The notes below the pieces were generated by a model, which was not told where the DNA came from, ran no database searches, and was given only the letters and a program-made list of their open reading frames with translations. Both the position numbers and the translations under genes were made by a program. A DNA stretch of 36,821 bases from an uncultured Gammaproteobacteria bacterium (GTDB lineage: Bacteria; Pseudomonadota; Gammaproteobacteria; Pseudomonadales; Pseudohongiellaceae), in contig CAILUG010000012.1 in NCBI GenBank assembly GCA_903837345.1, positions 1 to 36,821 of the forward strand. The letters are read 5' to 3'. How positions within the stretch are numbered: the first letter of the stretch is position 1; each line of letters starts with the position of its first letter. Positions 14,595 through 23,416 of the stretch are shown in pieces.

Positions 14595-16763
14595 TCAGGC
14601 CAGCGACAACCCGTGTTGCGTCAGTGGCAGTGAACGGTAGCGCTTGCCGGTCGCTGCAAACAGCGCATTGCACAGCGCCGGAATCAGCGGTGCCTGGCCG
14701 GGTTCACCCACGCCGCCCCAGAAGCCGCCGGTCGGCGCCAGCACCACGTCCACCTTCGGCATCTCCTTGAGGCGCAGCACGCGGTAGTCGTGGAAATTGG
14801 CTTGCTTGACGCGACCGCGTTCAATGCCGATCTCGCCCCACATCGCAGCGCTGAGCGCCCACACGGTGGCGCCTTCCAGCTGCGCGCGCACGTTGAGCGG
14901 GTTCACCACATAACCGGGGTTGATCGCCTGCACGATGCGGTGAATGGTGATGACACCGGCGTCGTTGACCGAGAGCTCCACCACAGCCGCAGTAAAGCTG
15001 GCATAGGGTTCGGTGGTGGCGATACCGCGAAAGACTCCTTTCGGCGGCGCAGTATCCCAGCCGGCCGCTTTGGCCGCAGTTTCCAGGATGTGACGCGAGA
15101 GTTCATCTGCTGCCATGTGCCGCACGCGGAACTTGAGCGGATCTTCGCCGGCCGCTGCCGCCAGCTCATCGATGAACTGCTCGCGCGCGAACGGCGTTTG
15201 TGACCAGCCCACCGTGCGCCAGAAACCGATCGGCACATGGGTGGCGCGCTGGATGTAACTGTGATCCTGGTTTGCCACTTCATAAGGCAGACGCGAGAAA
15301 CCTTCGGTAGCCATCCCGTCGACGCCCTTCGCCAACGGTGCGCCTATCCGCTGCGCCATCAGTGAACCACTGGCGATGCGGGTTTGCCAGGCCACAACAT
15401 TGTTGTTGGCATCGAGGGCACCCTTGAGTTTGTACATCGCCAGTGGCCGGTACATGCCATGCTGGGTATCTTCTTCGCGTGACCACAACAATTTCACTGG
15501 CGTGCCCTGCGGCAGCTTCGCTGCAATCAGCGCCGCCTGCCGCGCGAAATCGCCGGAGCCGCGCCGGCCGAAACCGCCGCCGGCCTGCACGCGATGCACG
15601 ATGACGACTTCCGGCTTCAGCTTGAGCGCTGCGGCCACTTCGGAAGCGAGACCATCCGCAACCTGGGTGGAGGCCCACACATGCACCTCGGCAGCACTGA
15701 TCTGCACGGTGGCGCCCATCGGTTCCATCGGTGAATGACTGAGGTAAGGCGTGAAGTATTCGGCTTCGAGCACTTTACCCGCGCCTTTCATTGCAGTGTC
15801 CACATCGCCCTTGTTGTTCGGCAGTGGTGCCGCGTCGGTGGCGGTGAGGCCGGCCTCGAAAAACTTGCGGATGCTGGCATTGTCGGCTTTGCCATTGCCT
15901 TGTTCGTCCCAGTCGATCACGACTTCCGCCAATGCGTTTTTGGCGCGCCACCAGTTGTCGGCCACCACCACCACCGAGGCGCCGTCATCAATGGTAAAGA
16001 TGTCGATCACGCCGCGGCGTTTGCGGGCGCTGTCGGCTGCGAAACCGCGCGCCTTGCCACCAAACACCGGGCTCTGCGCAATCGCGGCATACACCATGCC
16101 GGGCAGGCTGACGTCGATGCCATAGACCTGGGTGCCGTTCACGGAAGCGGGAATATCCACACGCGGCTTCGACTGGCCGATGATGTTCCAGGTGGCCGGG
16201 TCTTTCAGTGGCACATCCTTCGGCACTGCTTGCGTAGCGGCCAGCGCGGCCAGGGCACCGAAACCGCTTTGTTTCTTGCTGGCGGCATGCGCGACAATGC
16301 CGTTCTTCACGGTGATCTCGCTGGCAGGCACTTTCCATGTTTGCGCGGCAGCTGCCACCAGCATCGCGCGCGCGGTGGCGCCAGCCTGGCGCAGGTAGCT
16401 CTGCGAATTGCGGATGGTCTGGCTGCCCACGGTTTGCATGCTGCCCCAGGCTTTGTTCATCAGAATATGTTCATGCACGTCGACATAGGCAATGTGCACC
16501 TGCTCCCAGTTGGCATCGAGTTCGTCGGCCACGATCTGCGGCGCCGAGGTCAGACTGCCCTGGCCCATTTCGGAGCGCGCGTACTTGATGGTGACGCTGT
16601 CATCCGGTGCCACTTCAACCCAGATATTCACGCGTTTGGGGCCGGCAGCGGCAGCGGCTTGCGCCTTGCTTGCAGGCAACGTGAACCCAAGAGCCAGGCC
16701 ACCGCCAACGGCAGCGCTGGAGAGCAGAAAATTACGACGCGAAATCCTGTTGGAAGTTTTCAT
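14595..16763 (-). CDS. Tat-exported molybdopterin hydroxylase large subunit (xanthine-dehydrogenase family, IorB-like), copy 1
   Basis: A 722-residue protein begins at ATG 16763, behind GAGGGG; a GTG five codons earlier overlaps the upstream stop (GTGA) and is the alternative. The twin-arginine signal is ISRRNFLLSSAAVGGGLALG. Molybdenum-cofactor segments are visible: YARSEMGQGSLTS, RVQAGGGFGRRG, FWRTVGWSQTPFA and the catalytic-Glu loop GGVGEPGQAPL near residue 690. The family hydroxylates aldehydes or aromatic N-heterocycles. It pairs with the [2Fe-2S] subunit just upstream, as in isoquinoline 1-oxidoreductase. There is no FAD subunit gene, so electrons probably go to a cytochrome. The substrate is not determined. 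Confidence 0.9.
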   Translation of the reverse strand: MKTSNRISRRNFLLSSAAVGGGLALGFTLPASKAQAAAAAGPKRVNIWVEVAPDDSVTIKYARSEMGQGSLTSAPQIVADELDANWEQVHIAYVDVHEHILMNKAWGSMQTVGSQTIRNSQSYLRQAGATARAMLVAAAAQTWKVPASEITVKNGIVAHAASKKQSGFGALAALAATQAVPKDVPLKDPATWNIIGQSKPRVDIPASVNGTQVYGIDVSLPGMVYAAIAQSPVFGGKARGFAADSARKRRGVIDIFTIDDGASVVVVADNWWRAKNALAEVVIDWDEQGNGKADNASIRKFFEAGLTATDAAPLPNNKGDVDTAMKGAGKVLEAEYFTPYLSHSPMEPMGATVQISAAEVHVWASTQVADGLASEVAAALKLKPEVVIVHRVQAGGGFGRRGSGDFARQAALIAAKLPQGTPVKLLWSREEDTQHGMYRPLAMYKLKGALDANNNVVAWQTRIASGSLMAQRIGAPLAKGVDGMATEGFSRLPYEVANQDHSYIQRATHVPIGFWRTVGWSQTPFAREQFIDELAAAAGEDPLKFRVRHMAADELSRHILETAAKAAGWDTAPPKGVFRGIATTEPYASFTAAVVELSVNDAGVITIHRIVQAINPGYVVNPLNVRAQLEGATVWALSAAMWGEIGIERGRVKQANFHDYRVLRLKEMPKVDVVLAPTGGFWGGVGEPGQAPLIPALCNALFAATGKRYRSLPLTQHGLSLA

Positions 16764-16774
16764 ATGGTTGCCCC

Positions 16775-17239
16775 TCACGCCTTGGCCACTTCAGGTGCAT
16801 TGCCAGCCACGTCGTGGATGGCATCCCGGATGCGCTTGTAGGTGCCGCAGCGACAGATATTGGTCATGGCTGCGTTGATGTCGGCATCGGTGGGCTTCGA
16901 TATTTTTTCGAGCAATGACACGGCCGTCATGATCTGGCCCGACTGGCAATAGCCGCATTGCGGCACCTGATGCTTGACCCAGGCCTGTTGCACCGGATGC
17001 GAGGCGTCGTGCGACAAACCCTCGATGGTGGTGATGCGCTTGCCCTCGGCGGAAGACACCGGCAGCACACACGAACGCATCGGTTCGCCATCAATATGCA
17101 CGGTGCAGGCGCCACATTGGGCGATGCCGCAGGAATATTTGGTTCCCTTCAGATCGAGGATGTCCCGAAGTACCCATAACAGGGGCATTTCCGGCTCCAC
17201 ATCCACTTCATGCACCTGGTTGTTGATTTGCAGTTTCAT
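16775..17239 (-). CDS. [2Fe-2S] subunit of molybdopterin hydroxylase (IorA-like), copy 1
   Basis: A 154-residue protein begins at ATG 17239 (GGAG upstream; an in-frame start at 17263 has none). It has the plant-type ferredoxin cluster site (KYSCGIAQCGACTVHIDG ... RSCVL) and the second four-Cys cluster domain (QCGYCQSG ... NICRCGTYKRIRDAI). Length is typical. It has no signal peptide, so it must be carried across the membrane with the Tat-tagged large subunit. It is first in a four-gene operon (Fe-S, Mo subunit, CMD-like, PQQ dehydrogenase). Confidence 0.92.
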   Translation of the reverse strand: MKLQINNQVHEVDVEPEMPLLWVLRDILDLKGTKYSCGIAQCGACTVHIDGEPMRSCVLPVSSAEGKRITTIEGLSHDASHPVQQAWVKHQVPQCGYCQSGQIMTAVSLLEKISKPTDADINAAMTNICRCGTYKRIRDAIHDVAGNAPEVAKA

Positions 17240-17333
17240 GGCTGGTCTCCGTAGTAGCAACATCCTAGATCAGAGCACTTGGACTGCGGTTTGGCAAGGG
17301 TGGTCAGGCAAGCTTCCACAATCAATCAGGGGT

Positions 17334-17348
17334 TAAGTGCTGCACTTA
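17334..17348. promoter_or_regulatory. Perfect 7-bp inverted repeat, candidate operator
   Basis: TAAGTGC and GCACTTA flank a single T; GG and CC just outside also match after one mismatch. It lies between the divergent hydroxylase operon (94 bases from its ATG) and the GGDEF gene (61 bases from its ATG), where a shared repressor or activator would bind. No regulator gene is next to it. Confidence 0.5.
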
Positions 17349-17409
17349 CCCTGTCGTTATACCCCTGAAAGAACCCTTATGAACCAGCCACGGCTCCGTT
17401 AAATCCCTT

Positions 17410-18795
17410 ATGCAAAGTCCTGCTTCCCCCGAAACCGACACCAAAGACTGGCGCCGCAAGTATTCTGATGTCGTGCGTGCGATGGAAGCCGACGAGCGCC
17501 AGTACCGGGAACAGCTGGGCACCCTGAAGCGGCTGGTTGCCAGGCTCTGTCTGGTTGGCAATGGGCAATCGCCGGAGCTGGATGCCACGCTACTAACACT
17601 GAAAGAAGTCATTGCCCGCGACCACGCACCTGCAGCCGAACTGGATGCAATCGCCTCCAATATTGCCAGTGTGGTGCTTGAACAGGACCGCCGCGCCACT
17701 GTGCCCTCCACTACCGGGCAAGCAACCGCAGCAGCCGCTGACCCGGCAGCAGTCGATCCGCGCCTGCGCGATGCACTGGTGCGGCTGTTGGGCGAGCTAA
17801 GGCGTGACCCGGAACTGATCAACAGCATTGATCTGCTCGGCATGGAACTGGCCTCGCTGGCCATCGCTGATGACCTGCCCCGGTTGGTACAACAGGCTGG
17901 CCAACTGGCTACCCAACGCATTCGCAATCTGGAGATGATGCGCAGCGGTCTGGAAAACCTGCTGGCGCAGATGATCACGCGTCTCGATGAAATGACTGGC
18001 TACATCGATGGCGATGAAGCCAGCAGGCAACAGGAGCACTCCCGTCGCACTGCTTTCACTGACCAGATGGCCGACGAAATGCAAGCATTGGGGGCCAGTG
18101 TGGAAGCGGGCTCCGACCTCGCACTGATCCGCGTGCAAATTCGCAACCGGCTGGATTCCATCAGCAGGCATTTGCAGGACTTCCGGCAACGGGAAACCGC
18201 TTACGCCAGCACCGCGCAACAAGGTACTGACGCGATGCGCGCCCGCATCGCCCAGCTGGAACAGGAAACCAGTGAATTGCAACAACGGGTGGAAGCCGAA
18301 AAACGCAACGCGATGCTGGATGCGTTGACGCAGGTGCCGAACCGCCTCGGCTGGGAACGTCGCTTTGATGAAGAGCTGCGGCGCTGGCAGCAATTTCCGC
18401 AGGAGACCTGTGTGCTCACCTGGGATATCGACCATTTCAAGCGCATCAACGACAGCTACGGCCACACTGCCGGCGACAAGGTGCTGAAGATCGTGGCCAA
18501 CCGCCTGGCCAAGGGCATTCGTGGCACCGATTTCCTGGCACGCTATGGCGGCGAAGAGTTCGTGATGATCCTGCCTGCCACTACGCTGGCAAGCGGCATC
18601 ACACTGGCGGATACCATCCGTGCTGCTATAGCCAACATCGGCTTCCACTTCAGTGGCAAGGCTGTGGTGATCACCATTTCCTGCGGCATTACCGCACTGC
18701 GTGAGGGTGATACTGCAACCAGCGCATTCGAGCGCGCCGACCAGGCCTTGTATCAGGCCAAGCAAAACGGCAGGAACCAGGTTGTCGAAGGTTGA
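17410..18795 (+). CDS. Diguanylate cyclase (GGDEF), DgcP-like
   Basis: A 461-residue cytosolic protein makes cyclic di-GMP. The C-terminal GGDEF domain (about 302-461) carries the active motif GGEEF at 380-384, the metal and substrate segments WDIDHFKRIND and GHTAGDKVL, and an RxxD inhibitory I-site (R371-D374) five residues before it, so the enzyme should be active and product-inhibited. Residues 1-270 are helical with no membrane segment, followed by a coiled coil (ARIAQLEQETSELQQRVEAE) that may drive dimerisation. The layout is like Pseudomonas DgcP, which I infer by eye only. It lies between two molybdopterin hydroxylase units without sharing an operon. The ribosome site is weak. Confidence 0.92.
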   Translation: MQSPASPETDTKDWRRKYSDVVRAMEADERQYREQLGTLKRLVARLCLVGNGQSPELDATLLTLKEVIARDHAPAAELDAIASNIASVVLEQDRRATVPSTTGQATAAAADPAAVDPRLRDALVRLLGELRRDPELINSIDLLGMELASLAIADDLPRLVQQAGQLATQRIRNLEMMRSGLENLLAQMITRLDEMTGYIDGDEASRQQEHSRRTAFTDQMADEMQALGASVEAGSDLALIRVQIRNRLDSISRHLQDFRQRETAYASTAQQGTDAMRARIAQLEQETSELQQRVEAEKRNAMLDALTQVPNRLGWERRFDEELRRWQQFPQETCVLTWDIDHFKRINDSYGHTAGDKVLKIVANRLAKGIRGTDFLARYGGEEFVMILPATTLASGITLADTIRAAIANIGFHFSGKAVVITISCGITALREGDTATSAFERADQALYQAKQNGRNQVVEG

Positions 18796-18845
18796 CTGAC
18801 AGCAGTCAGCCACATGCAACATGCATTGAATGCAGCCTGATTGTG

Positions 18846-18865
18846 TGTTGATTCACATATCAACA
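18846..18865. promoter_or_regulatory. Inverted repeat TGTTGAT-N6-ATCAACA, candidate operator
   Basis: Perfect 7-base arms are separated by six bases. The site lies 128 bases before the second hydroxylase [2Fe-2S] gene, in a 198-base gap with no other gene. A dimeric regulator is the likely binder if it is real. A small hairpin (GACTG/CAGTC, near 18793-18806) at the end of the GGDEF gene could be its terminator, though it lacks a T-run. Confidence 0.4.
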
Positions 18866-18993
18866 AGCCAGGACTTGCTCTTGCCTTTCCCGCCAATGAC
18901 TATCCACGCCGTCCGCAAGGACGAGTAAAAGGACGATCAGTCAACAAATCCGATAGAGAGGGACCTGTCCATTAATCAGTAGGGAGGTACCGC

Positions 18994-19425
18994 ATGATCT
19001 CGTTAAACGTAAATGGTAATAATTACAATGTAGATGTCGACCCCGCCACACCGCTCCTGTGGGTACTGCGTGACGTCCTGGGTCTGACAGGAACGAAATA
19101 CGGCTGCGGCATCGAGGTATGCGGCGCTTGCACAGTAATGATTGACGGCCAGCGCGAACCTTCCTGTGTATTCGATGTATCTTCGGCCATCGGCAAAAAA
19201 GTTGTCACCATCGAAGGCTTGTCGGCAGATCGCAGCCATCCCGTCCAGAAAGCCTGGATCAAACACCAGGTACCCCAATGCGGTTATTGCCAGTCCGGCA
19301 TGATCATGGCATGTGCTGCTGCCATGAAGGCAGGGCATTTCGGCAATGAAATTTTGTCAGAGATGAATCACATCTGCATATGCGGCACCTATTCCCGCAT
19401 CAAAGATGCAGTGGGGGAACTATGA
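18994..19425 (+). CDS. [2Fe-2S] subunit of molybdopterin hydroxylase (IorA-like), copy 2
   Basis: A 143-residue protein follows AGGGAGG eight bases upstream. Both cluster sites are present: KYGCGIEVCGACTVMIDG ... PSCVF and QCGYCQSG ... HICICGTYSRIKDAV. The usual Arg in the last CxC (CRC) is Ile here. It is closely similar to copy 1 (shared PLLWVLRD, GTKY, TIEGLS, KHQVPQCGYCQSG), so they are paralogues. No signal peptide. Its stop overlaps the next gene's ATG (ATGA), giving one two-subunit operon. Confidence 0.92.
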   Translation: MISLNVNGNNYNVDVDPATPLLWVLRDVLGLTGTKYGCGIEVCGACTVMIDGQREPSCVFDVSSAIGKKVVTIEGLSADRSHPVQKAWIKHQVPQCGYCQSGMIMACAAAMKAGHFGNEILSEMNHICICGTYSRIKDAVGEL

Positions 19426-21698
19426 CAATGACTACATACACAAGTGTGCCTCCGACTGCAGAAATCAATGCAACACTTGCCACTCACAAGCTAAATCGCC
19501 GCGGATTCCTGAAATTTTCAGCCAATGGACTTGCACTCGCCTTCGCCTTGCCGCTGATTGGACGCACTGATGAAGCGAATGCCGCGCTTTCCAGCCAGGA
19601 CCTTGCCAACAGCTACATCCATGTAAGTCCCAATGGAACCATCACGCTGGCATTTGGCGGAGCCGAAATGGGGCAAGGCTCCATGTCGGGTCTGGCACAA
19701 ATCATGGCTGAGGAATTGATGGTTGACTGGACCCAGATATCGGTTATGCAAGCATTGGCTAATACTGTGGTTTCGTATACCACCGGCGGCAGCAGTGCGG
19801 TGAGTCGACGCTATACCACCCTGCGCACAGCAGGCGCCGCTGCGCGCGAACTGCTGGTCGCTGCCGCCATGCAGGAAACCGGCGACAGCAACCGTGACAA
19901 TTTCAAAGCCGACAATGCAAAAATCATTTATCTGCCTGATACCCAGATCTGGTGGGAATACGGAGAGCTGGCAAGTGCCGCAGCGGGCATGACACTTCCC
20001 AACGATCTCAGACTCACCAACCCTGCCAACTTCCGGTTGATCGGCAAACCGCTGCCGCGCGTTGACATACCGGCCAAGGTGGATGGCAGTGCCAAATTCG
20101 GCATCGATATTTTTCTGCCAGGCATGGTGTTCGCAGCCATCAAACATTGCCCGACCATCGGCGGAACACTGACGAGCACACCTGTCAAACCGGCTGGTGC
20201 GCTTGCTGTGGTGGCATGTACTGCTTCCAACACCCGCGGCAACGTCATAGCCGGCAGCAAAAATGCGGTTGCAGTGGTAGCGAGCAACTCGTGGCTTGCT
20301 TTCAAACTGGCCAAGAGACTGTCAGTCAATTGGACACTGCCTGCCACGACTGCGGATGTCGACAGTACCCAACTGCTGGCCTATGCACAGGCGAAACTCG
20401 TCAGCAGCGCTGCCTTGGTGGCCGAGCCCTTGCCACCCACAACTTTTACGCCACAGAGTTTTGCACCCGTGCTGGAAGCCGATGTGGCCAACACCATGGG
20501 AGTTCCCACCATTGATGCAACCTACACCGCCCCCTATCTGGCCCACGCGACCATGGAAGTGCTTAACTGCACCGTCAATATCATGTATGCGGGCGACACA
20601 CCGGTGAGTTGCGAAATATGGGCACCGACGCAATCGGCAACAACAGTGGCGACCAACGCCGCCCTCCTCACCTTGTTGCCGGCTACTGCCATCACAGTCC
20701 ATACCACCTTCCTGGGTGGCGGACTCGGTCGCAAGATCGAACAGGACTACATCTGGCAGGCTATACAGGTAGCAATGGCAGTCAGGAAACCGGTGAAACT
20801 GACCTGGATGCGTGAAGAGGATTTCAGCCATGACCAATACCGGCCCATGGCACTCACCCGCGTCAGGGCCAAACTGGCCGGGGGCAAAATCCAGGCATGG
20901 TCCTACCGCACACTTTCGCAATCGATCACGGCACAACGTGGCCGCCTGACTGCCGGCAGCGTTGACTCGCAGGCAGTGGAAGGTGCTGTCCACTTGCCCT
21001 ACACGCTTGGCAAATATCTGGTGGAGTGGGTGCCGCTGGATGCAGGGATCCCGGTCGGTTACTGGCGCTCGGTGGGTGCCTCCATCAACTCGTTTGCAGT
21101 GGAAAGCATGATGGATGAACTCGCCACTGCTGCCGGCATTGATCCATTCACATTCCGCTACAACCACTTGGGTAACGGGGATCCGCGGGCAATGGCAGTC
21201 TTGCAGGCAGCGGACTTGCTGAGCAGCAGCTGGCGCAAGCAACTGCCTGCCGGACACGCCTGGGGTGTTGCCATTGCCCAGGCATTTGGTACCTGGGTAT
21301 GTGAAGTGGTGGAAATATCACAACCATCGGCAAGCTCTTTGCGAGTACACCGGGTTGACTGCGTGGTGGATTGCGGCACTGTCATCAATCCTGGCTCGGT
21401 GGAAGCACAGATGCAGGGCGGCATCCTGCATGCGCTCAATGCCACCTTGTGGGGAGAAGCAACATTCAAGGCAGGTGTTGCCACAAAACTCAACTTCAAC
21501 AACAGTCGGGTGATGCGTCTGGGTGAAATGCCTGCAGTGAGAGTACAAATCATGCCAAGCACCAATGCACCCAGTGGCATCGGCGAACCTGGAGTACCAC
21601 CATTGGCACCTGCGCTTGCCAATGCCTATGCAAGACTGGGCGGGATCCGCATCCGCAAATTGCCGTTCTTTCCGAATGCCACTATGGGAGGGTTATAA
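19422..21698 (+). CDS. Tat-exported molybdopterin hydroxylase large subunit (IorB-like), copy 2
   Basis: A 758-residue protein begins at ATG 19422, overlapping the [2Fe-2S] stop. A 30-residue leader precedes the twin-arginine motif LNRRGFLKFSANGLALAFALP. Cofactor segments are AFGGAEMGQGSMSG, LGGGLGRKIEQDY, YWRSVGASINSFA and the catalytic-Glu loop GIGEPGVPPLAPA near the C-terminus. It differs markedly from copy 1 in sequence, so it probably has another substrate. It has no cytochrome domain, and no FAD subunit gene is nearby. It is the last gene of its unit; a methyltransferase converges 37 bases away. Confidence 0.9.
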   Translation: MTMTTYTSVPPTAEINATLATHKLNRRGFLKFSANGLALAFALPLIGRTDEANAALSSQDLANSYIHVSPNGTITLAFGGAEMGQGSMSGLAQIMAEELMVDWTQISVMQALANTVVSYTTGGSSAVSRRYTTLRTAGAAARELLVAAAMQETGDSNRDNFKADNAKIIYLPDTQIWWEYGELASAAAGMTLPNDLRLTNPANFRLIGKPLPRVDIPAKVDGSAKFGIDIFLPGMVFAAIKHCPTIGGTLTSTPVKPAGALAVVACTASNTRGNVIAGSKNAVAVVASNSWLAFKLAKRLSVNWTLPATTADVDSTQLLAYAQAKLVSSAALVAEPLPPTTFTPQSFAPVLEADVANTMGVPTIDATYTAPYLAHATMEVLNCTVNIMYAGDTPVSCEIWAPTQSATTVATNAALLTLLPATAITVHTTFLGGGLGRKIEQDYIWQAIQVAMAVRKPVKLTWMREEDFSHDQYRPMALTRVRAKLAGGKIQAWSYRTLSQSITAQRGRLTAGSVDSQAVEGAVHLPYTLGKYLVEWVPLDAGIPVGYWRSVGASINSFAVESMMDELATAAGIDPFTFRYNHLGNGDPRAMAVLQAADLLSSSWRKQLPAGHAWGVAIAQAFGTWVCEVVEISQPSASSLRVHRVDCVVDCGTVINPGSVEAQMQGGILHALNATLWGEATFKAGVATKLNFNNSRVMRLGEMPAVRVQIMPSTNAPSGIGEPGVPPLAPALANAYARLGGIRIRKLPFFPNATMGGL

Positions 21699-21735
21699 CC
21701 TGCAGCAAGTTGATGGGTAGTGGTAGTCGCCCGGT

Positions 21736-22407
21736 TTACCTGGTTACAGCAAGTTGTGCGCGCGGTTTGAGTGCCGCGTGCACGAAGCTTCTGCCGGCGC
21801 TGTTGTGAATGAAGGTCTGCTCAACCACGTCGAAGGCGCTGCACAGATCATGCAACAGACGGATTTGCGGCCAGTGCAGATACATGGCAACGATGATGGT
21901 GCCGCCCGGTTCCAGAAAGGCGCAGAGCCGCTGAACGTGATACACCGGCTGCTCCAGGTAATAAAGCATGTCGTTGAAAATGATCAGCGGATAGTGGTGC
22001 TCAGGCACGTAGCTGGTAGCGTCACCGACAACGAAGCGACGGTTAGGTCGACCGAGCCTGGCCTGCACCGCGGCGACAGTCTGCGCGGCGATATCGACGC
22101 CGAGATAGTCGACATCATGACTGGCCAGTGCTTCCGCCAGCAAGCCGTTGCCGGCACCGATATCAAGCACTGCGCCCCGGGGTGCGAGTCGCCGTATCCA
22201 CTCGGCGAGCGCACCATAGCGTCCGGCATCGGCAAAGGAGTTCATCACAGCCCAGCCGGTGTTGACGTCCTGGTAATACTCGTCGAAAGCTGCGCCTGTC
22301 TCCACGTATTCAGGGCTTCTTGCATAGTGGCCCTTGACGCTGACCAGCGCTGACCTCAACGCCGGCGAATCGGCGACCAGCATCTTCAGGTATTGAACGG
22401 GCATCAT
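21736..22407 (-). CDS. SAM-dependent methyltransferase, class I
   Basis: A 223-residue protein is taken to start at the ATG that overlaps the upstream stop (TGATG at 22409-22405); a TTG lies four codons earlier. The SAM-binding motif I is VLDIGAGNGLL (80-90), followed by YLGVDIA (motif II), VVGDATSY and LIIFNDMLYYLE (motif IV) and LEPGGTIIVAMY. The substrate is unknown. It is translationally coupled to the exported hydrolase gene. Confidence 0.85.
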   Translation of the reverse strand: MMPVQYLKMLVADSPALRSALVSVKGHYARSPEYVETGAAFDEYYQDVNTGWAVMNSFADAGRYGALAEWIRRLAPRGAVLDIGAGNGLLAEALASHDVDYLGVDIAAQTVAAVQARLGRPNRRFVVGDATSYVPEHHYPLIIFNDMLYYLEQPVYHVQRLCAFLEPGGTIIVAMYLHWPQIRLLHDLCSAFDVVEQTFIHNSAGRSFVHAALKPRAQLAVTR

Positions 22408-23144
22408 CAGTGCGAGCAACCCTGTCTGGTCGCTTCAAAACCTTCGAACAGCCGGCCGGCTTTGTCGCCCGCGAGAGTTTCTATCCGGTGCGGCTGCCCC
22501 TTTTCGACGGTGTACCTGGCCACAGTGCCGTGCGCGCCCAGGAACTCCACTTCCCGTTTCATCTCTTCGTGCCAGCGGTACTCGTCATTCTCGCCTACGT
22601 ACATGTAGATGCACATCTTGGTCAATGCCAGCAGTTTCTTTTCACTCGGCTCCCACAAATAACCGGGAAATGACGTTACCGACAGGAAATATTTCGGGTT
22701 CGCCGCCGCCACATGAAAAGCCGCAATGCCGCCGTTCGACACGCCAGCGATGTGAAACTTGCCGTCAGTGATGTGGTAGTCCTTGAGAATCGTATCCAGG
22801 AATGCCGGAAAGATGCGGGCACCGCCTTCAAAGAACAGCTCGCCGCCCGGTGCAGCTGGCGCCACCACGATGTAGCCGCGGCGCTCCGCTTCCGCCTGCA
22901 GGTTGCGGTTGAGAATGGCATCGACTGTGTTCATCGTCTGCGGACCGCCACCGAATGCCAGAATGGCCGGATAGGACCTGGCGGGATCGTAGCCGTCCGG
23001 CAGCACGACTTTGTATTGGACATCAAGGCCGGCCGCCTTCATGGTCTTGTCAACCACGCTGGCAGAGGCATTTATTACTGTCAGCAAAGCGGTGGCCGCG
23101 AACAGCAACCTCAATCCCGCCCTTATTGTGCGATTCTTTGTCAT
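22407..23144 (-). CDS. Exported alpha/beta hydrolase (PHB-depolymerase/esterase-like)
   Basis: A 245-residue protein begins at ATG 23144, behind a G-rich ribosome site (GGGGGG, 7 bases away). Residues 1-29 are a signal peptide ending ASA. The fold is shown by VVLPDGYDPARSYPAILAFGGG (oxyanion region, 47-67), the nucleophile elbow GVSNGG (Ser136), a likely acid in VGENDEYRW (Asp187) and His219 (GQPHRI). It should hydrolyse an ester or similar bond outside the cytoplasm. It resembles LpqC/poly-hydroxybutyrate depolymerase-type esterases rather than classical lipases. Together with the type-B esterase and the EstB-like enzyme it makes three hydrolases in the window. It is divergent from the FadL-type gene. 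Confidence 0.8.
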   Translation of the reverse strand: MTKNRTIRAGLRLLFAATALLTVINASASVVDKTMKAAGLDVQYKVVLPDGYDPARSYPAILAFGGGPQTMNTVDAILNRNLQAEAERRGYIVVAPAAPGGELFFEGGARIFPAFLDTILKDYHITDGKFHIAGVSNGGIAAFHVAAANPKYFLSVTSFPGYLWEPSEKKLLALTKMCIYMYVGENDEYRWHEEMKREVEFLGAHGTVARYTVEKGQPHRIETLAGDKAGRLFEGFEATRQGCSH

Positions 23145-23290
23145 TGCATCCCCCCCACCGGCGCAGCGCCGACCAATAAAATTGAATTTGCAGCCCGACA
23201 CTGGTCAAAGTGTATTTGATTTTGATGCCGGCAAGGATTTATTCCTGTTGGTTTATCCAGCCCTTTACGCAAAACAGGGCGGGTTACCCC

Positions 23291-23304
23291 GATATGTTCA
23301 TATC
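23291..23304. promoter_or_regulatory. Dyad GATATG-TT-CATATC in the divergent region
   Basis: A perfect 14-base dyad lies in the 272-base gap between the hydrolase and FadL-type genes, the longest gap in the window. Its position, 113 bases before the FadL-type ATG, fits an operator. The rest of the gap shows no gene or other structure to me. Confidence 0.35.
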
Positions 23305-23416
23305 CTTATATGTTTTATTTGGCTCTCCTCCAGCTCCATCCTTGGTAGATTGCTGACCTGTGTTAACCGGCACACTCAAGGAAGTGTTGCCTCAGACCCC
23401 AAGAGAGCCCTCCTCC

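Noticed and set aside
15735-16841. Long plus-strand open frame of about 368 codons opposite the molybdopterin subunit
   Set aside because: Antisense to a convincing Tat-exported hydroxylase. High GC makes such mirror frames common, and there is no ribosome site or domain.
20322-21257. Minus-strand open frame of about 311 codons opposite the second molybdopterin subunit
   Set aside because: Antisense mirror frame in a gene whose own frame carries all cofactor motifs.
11982-23144. A complete polyvinyl-alcohol degradation locus
   Set aside because: The PVA-dehydrogenase-like enzyme is clear, but the hydrolase at 22407-23144 lies 9 kb away on another unit and shows no clear oxidised-PVA-hydrolase signature.
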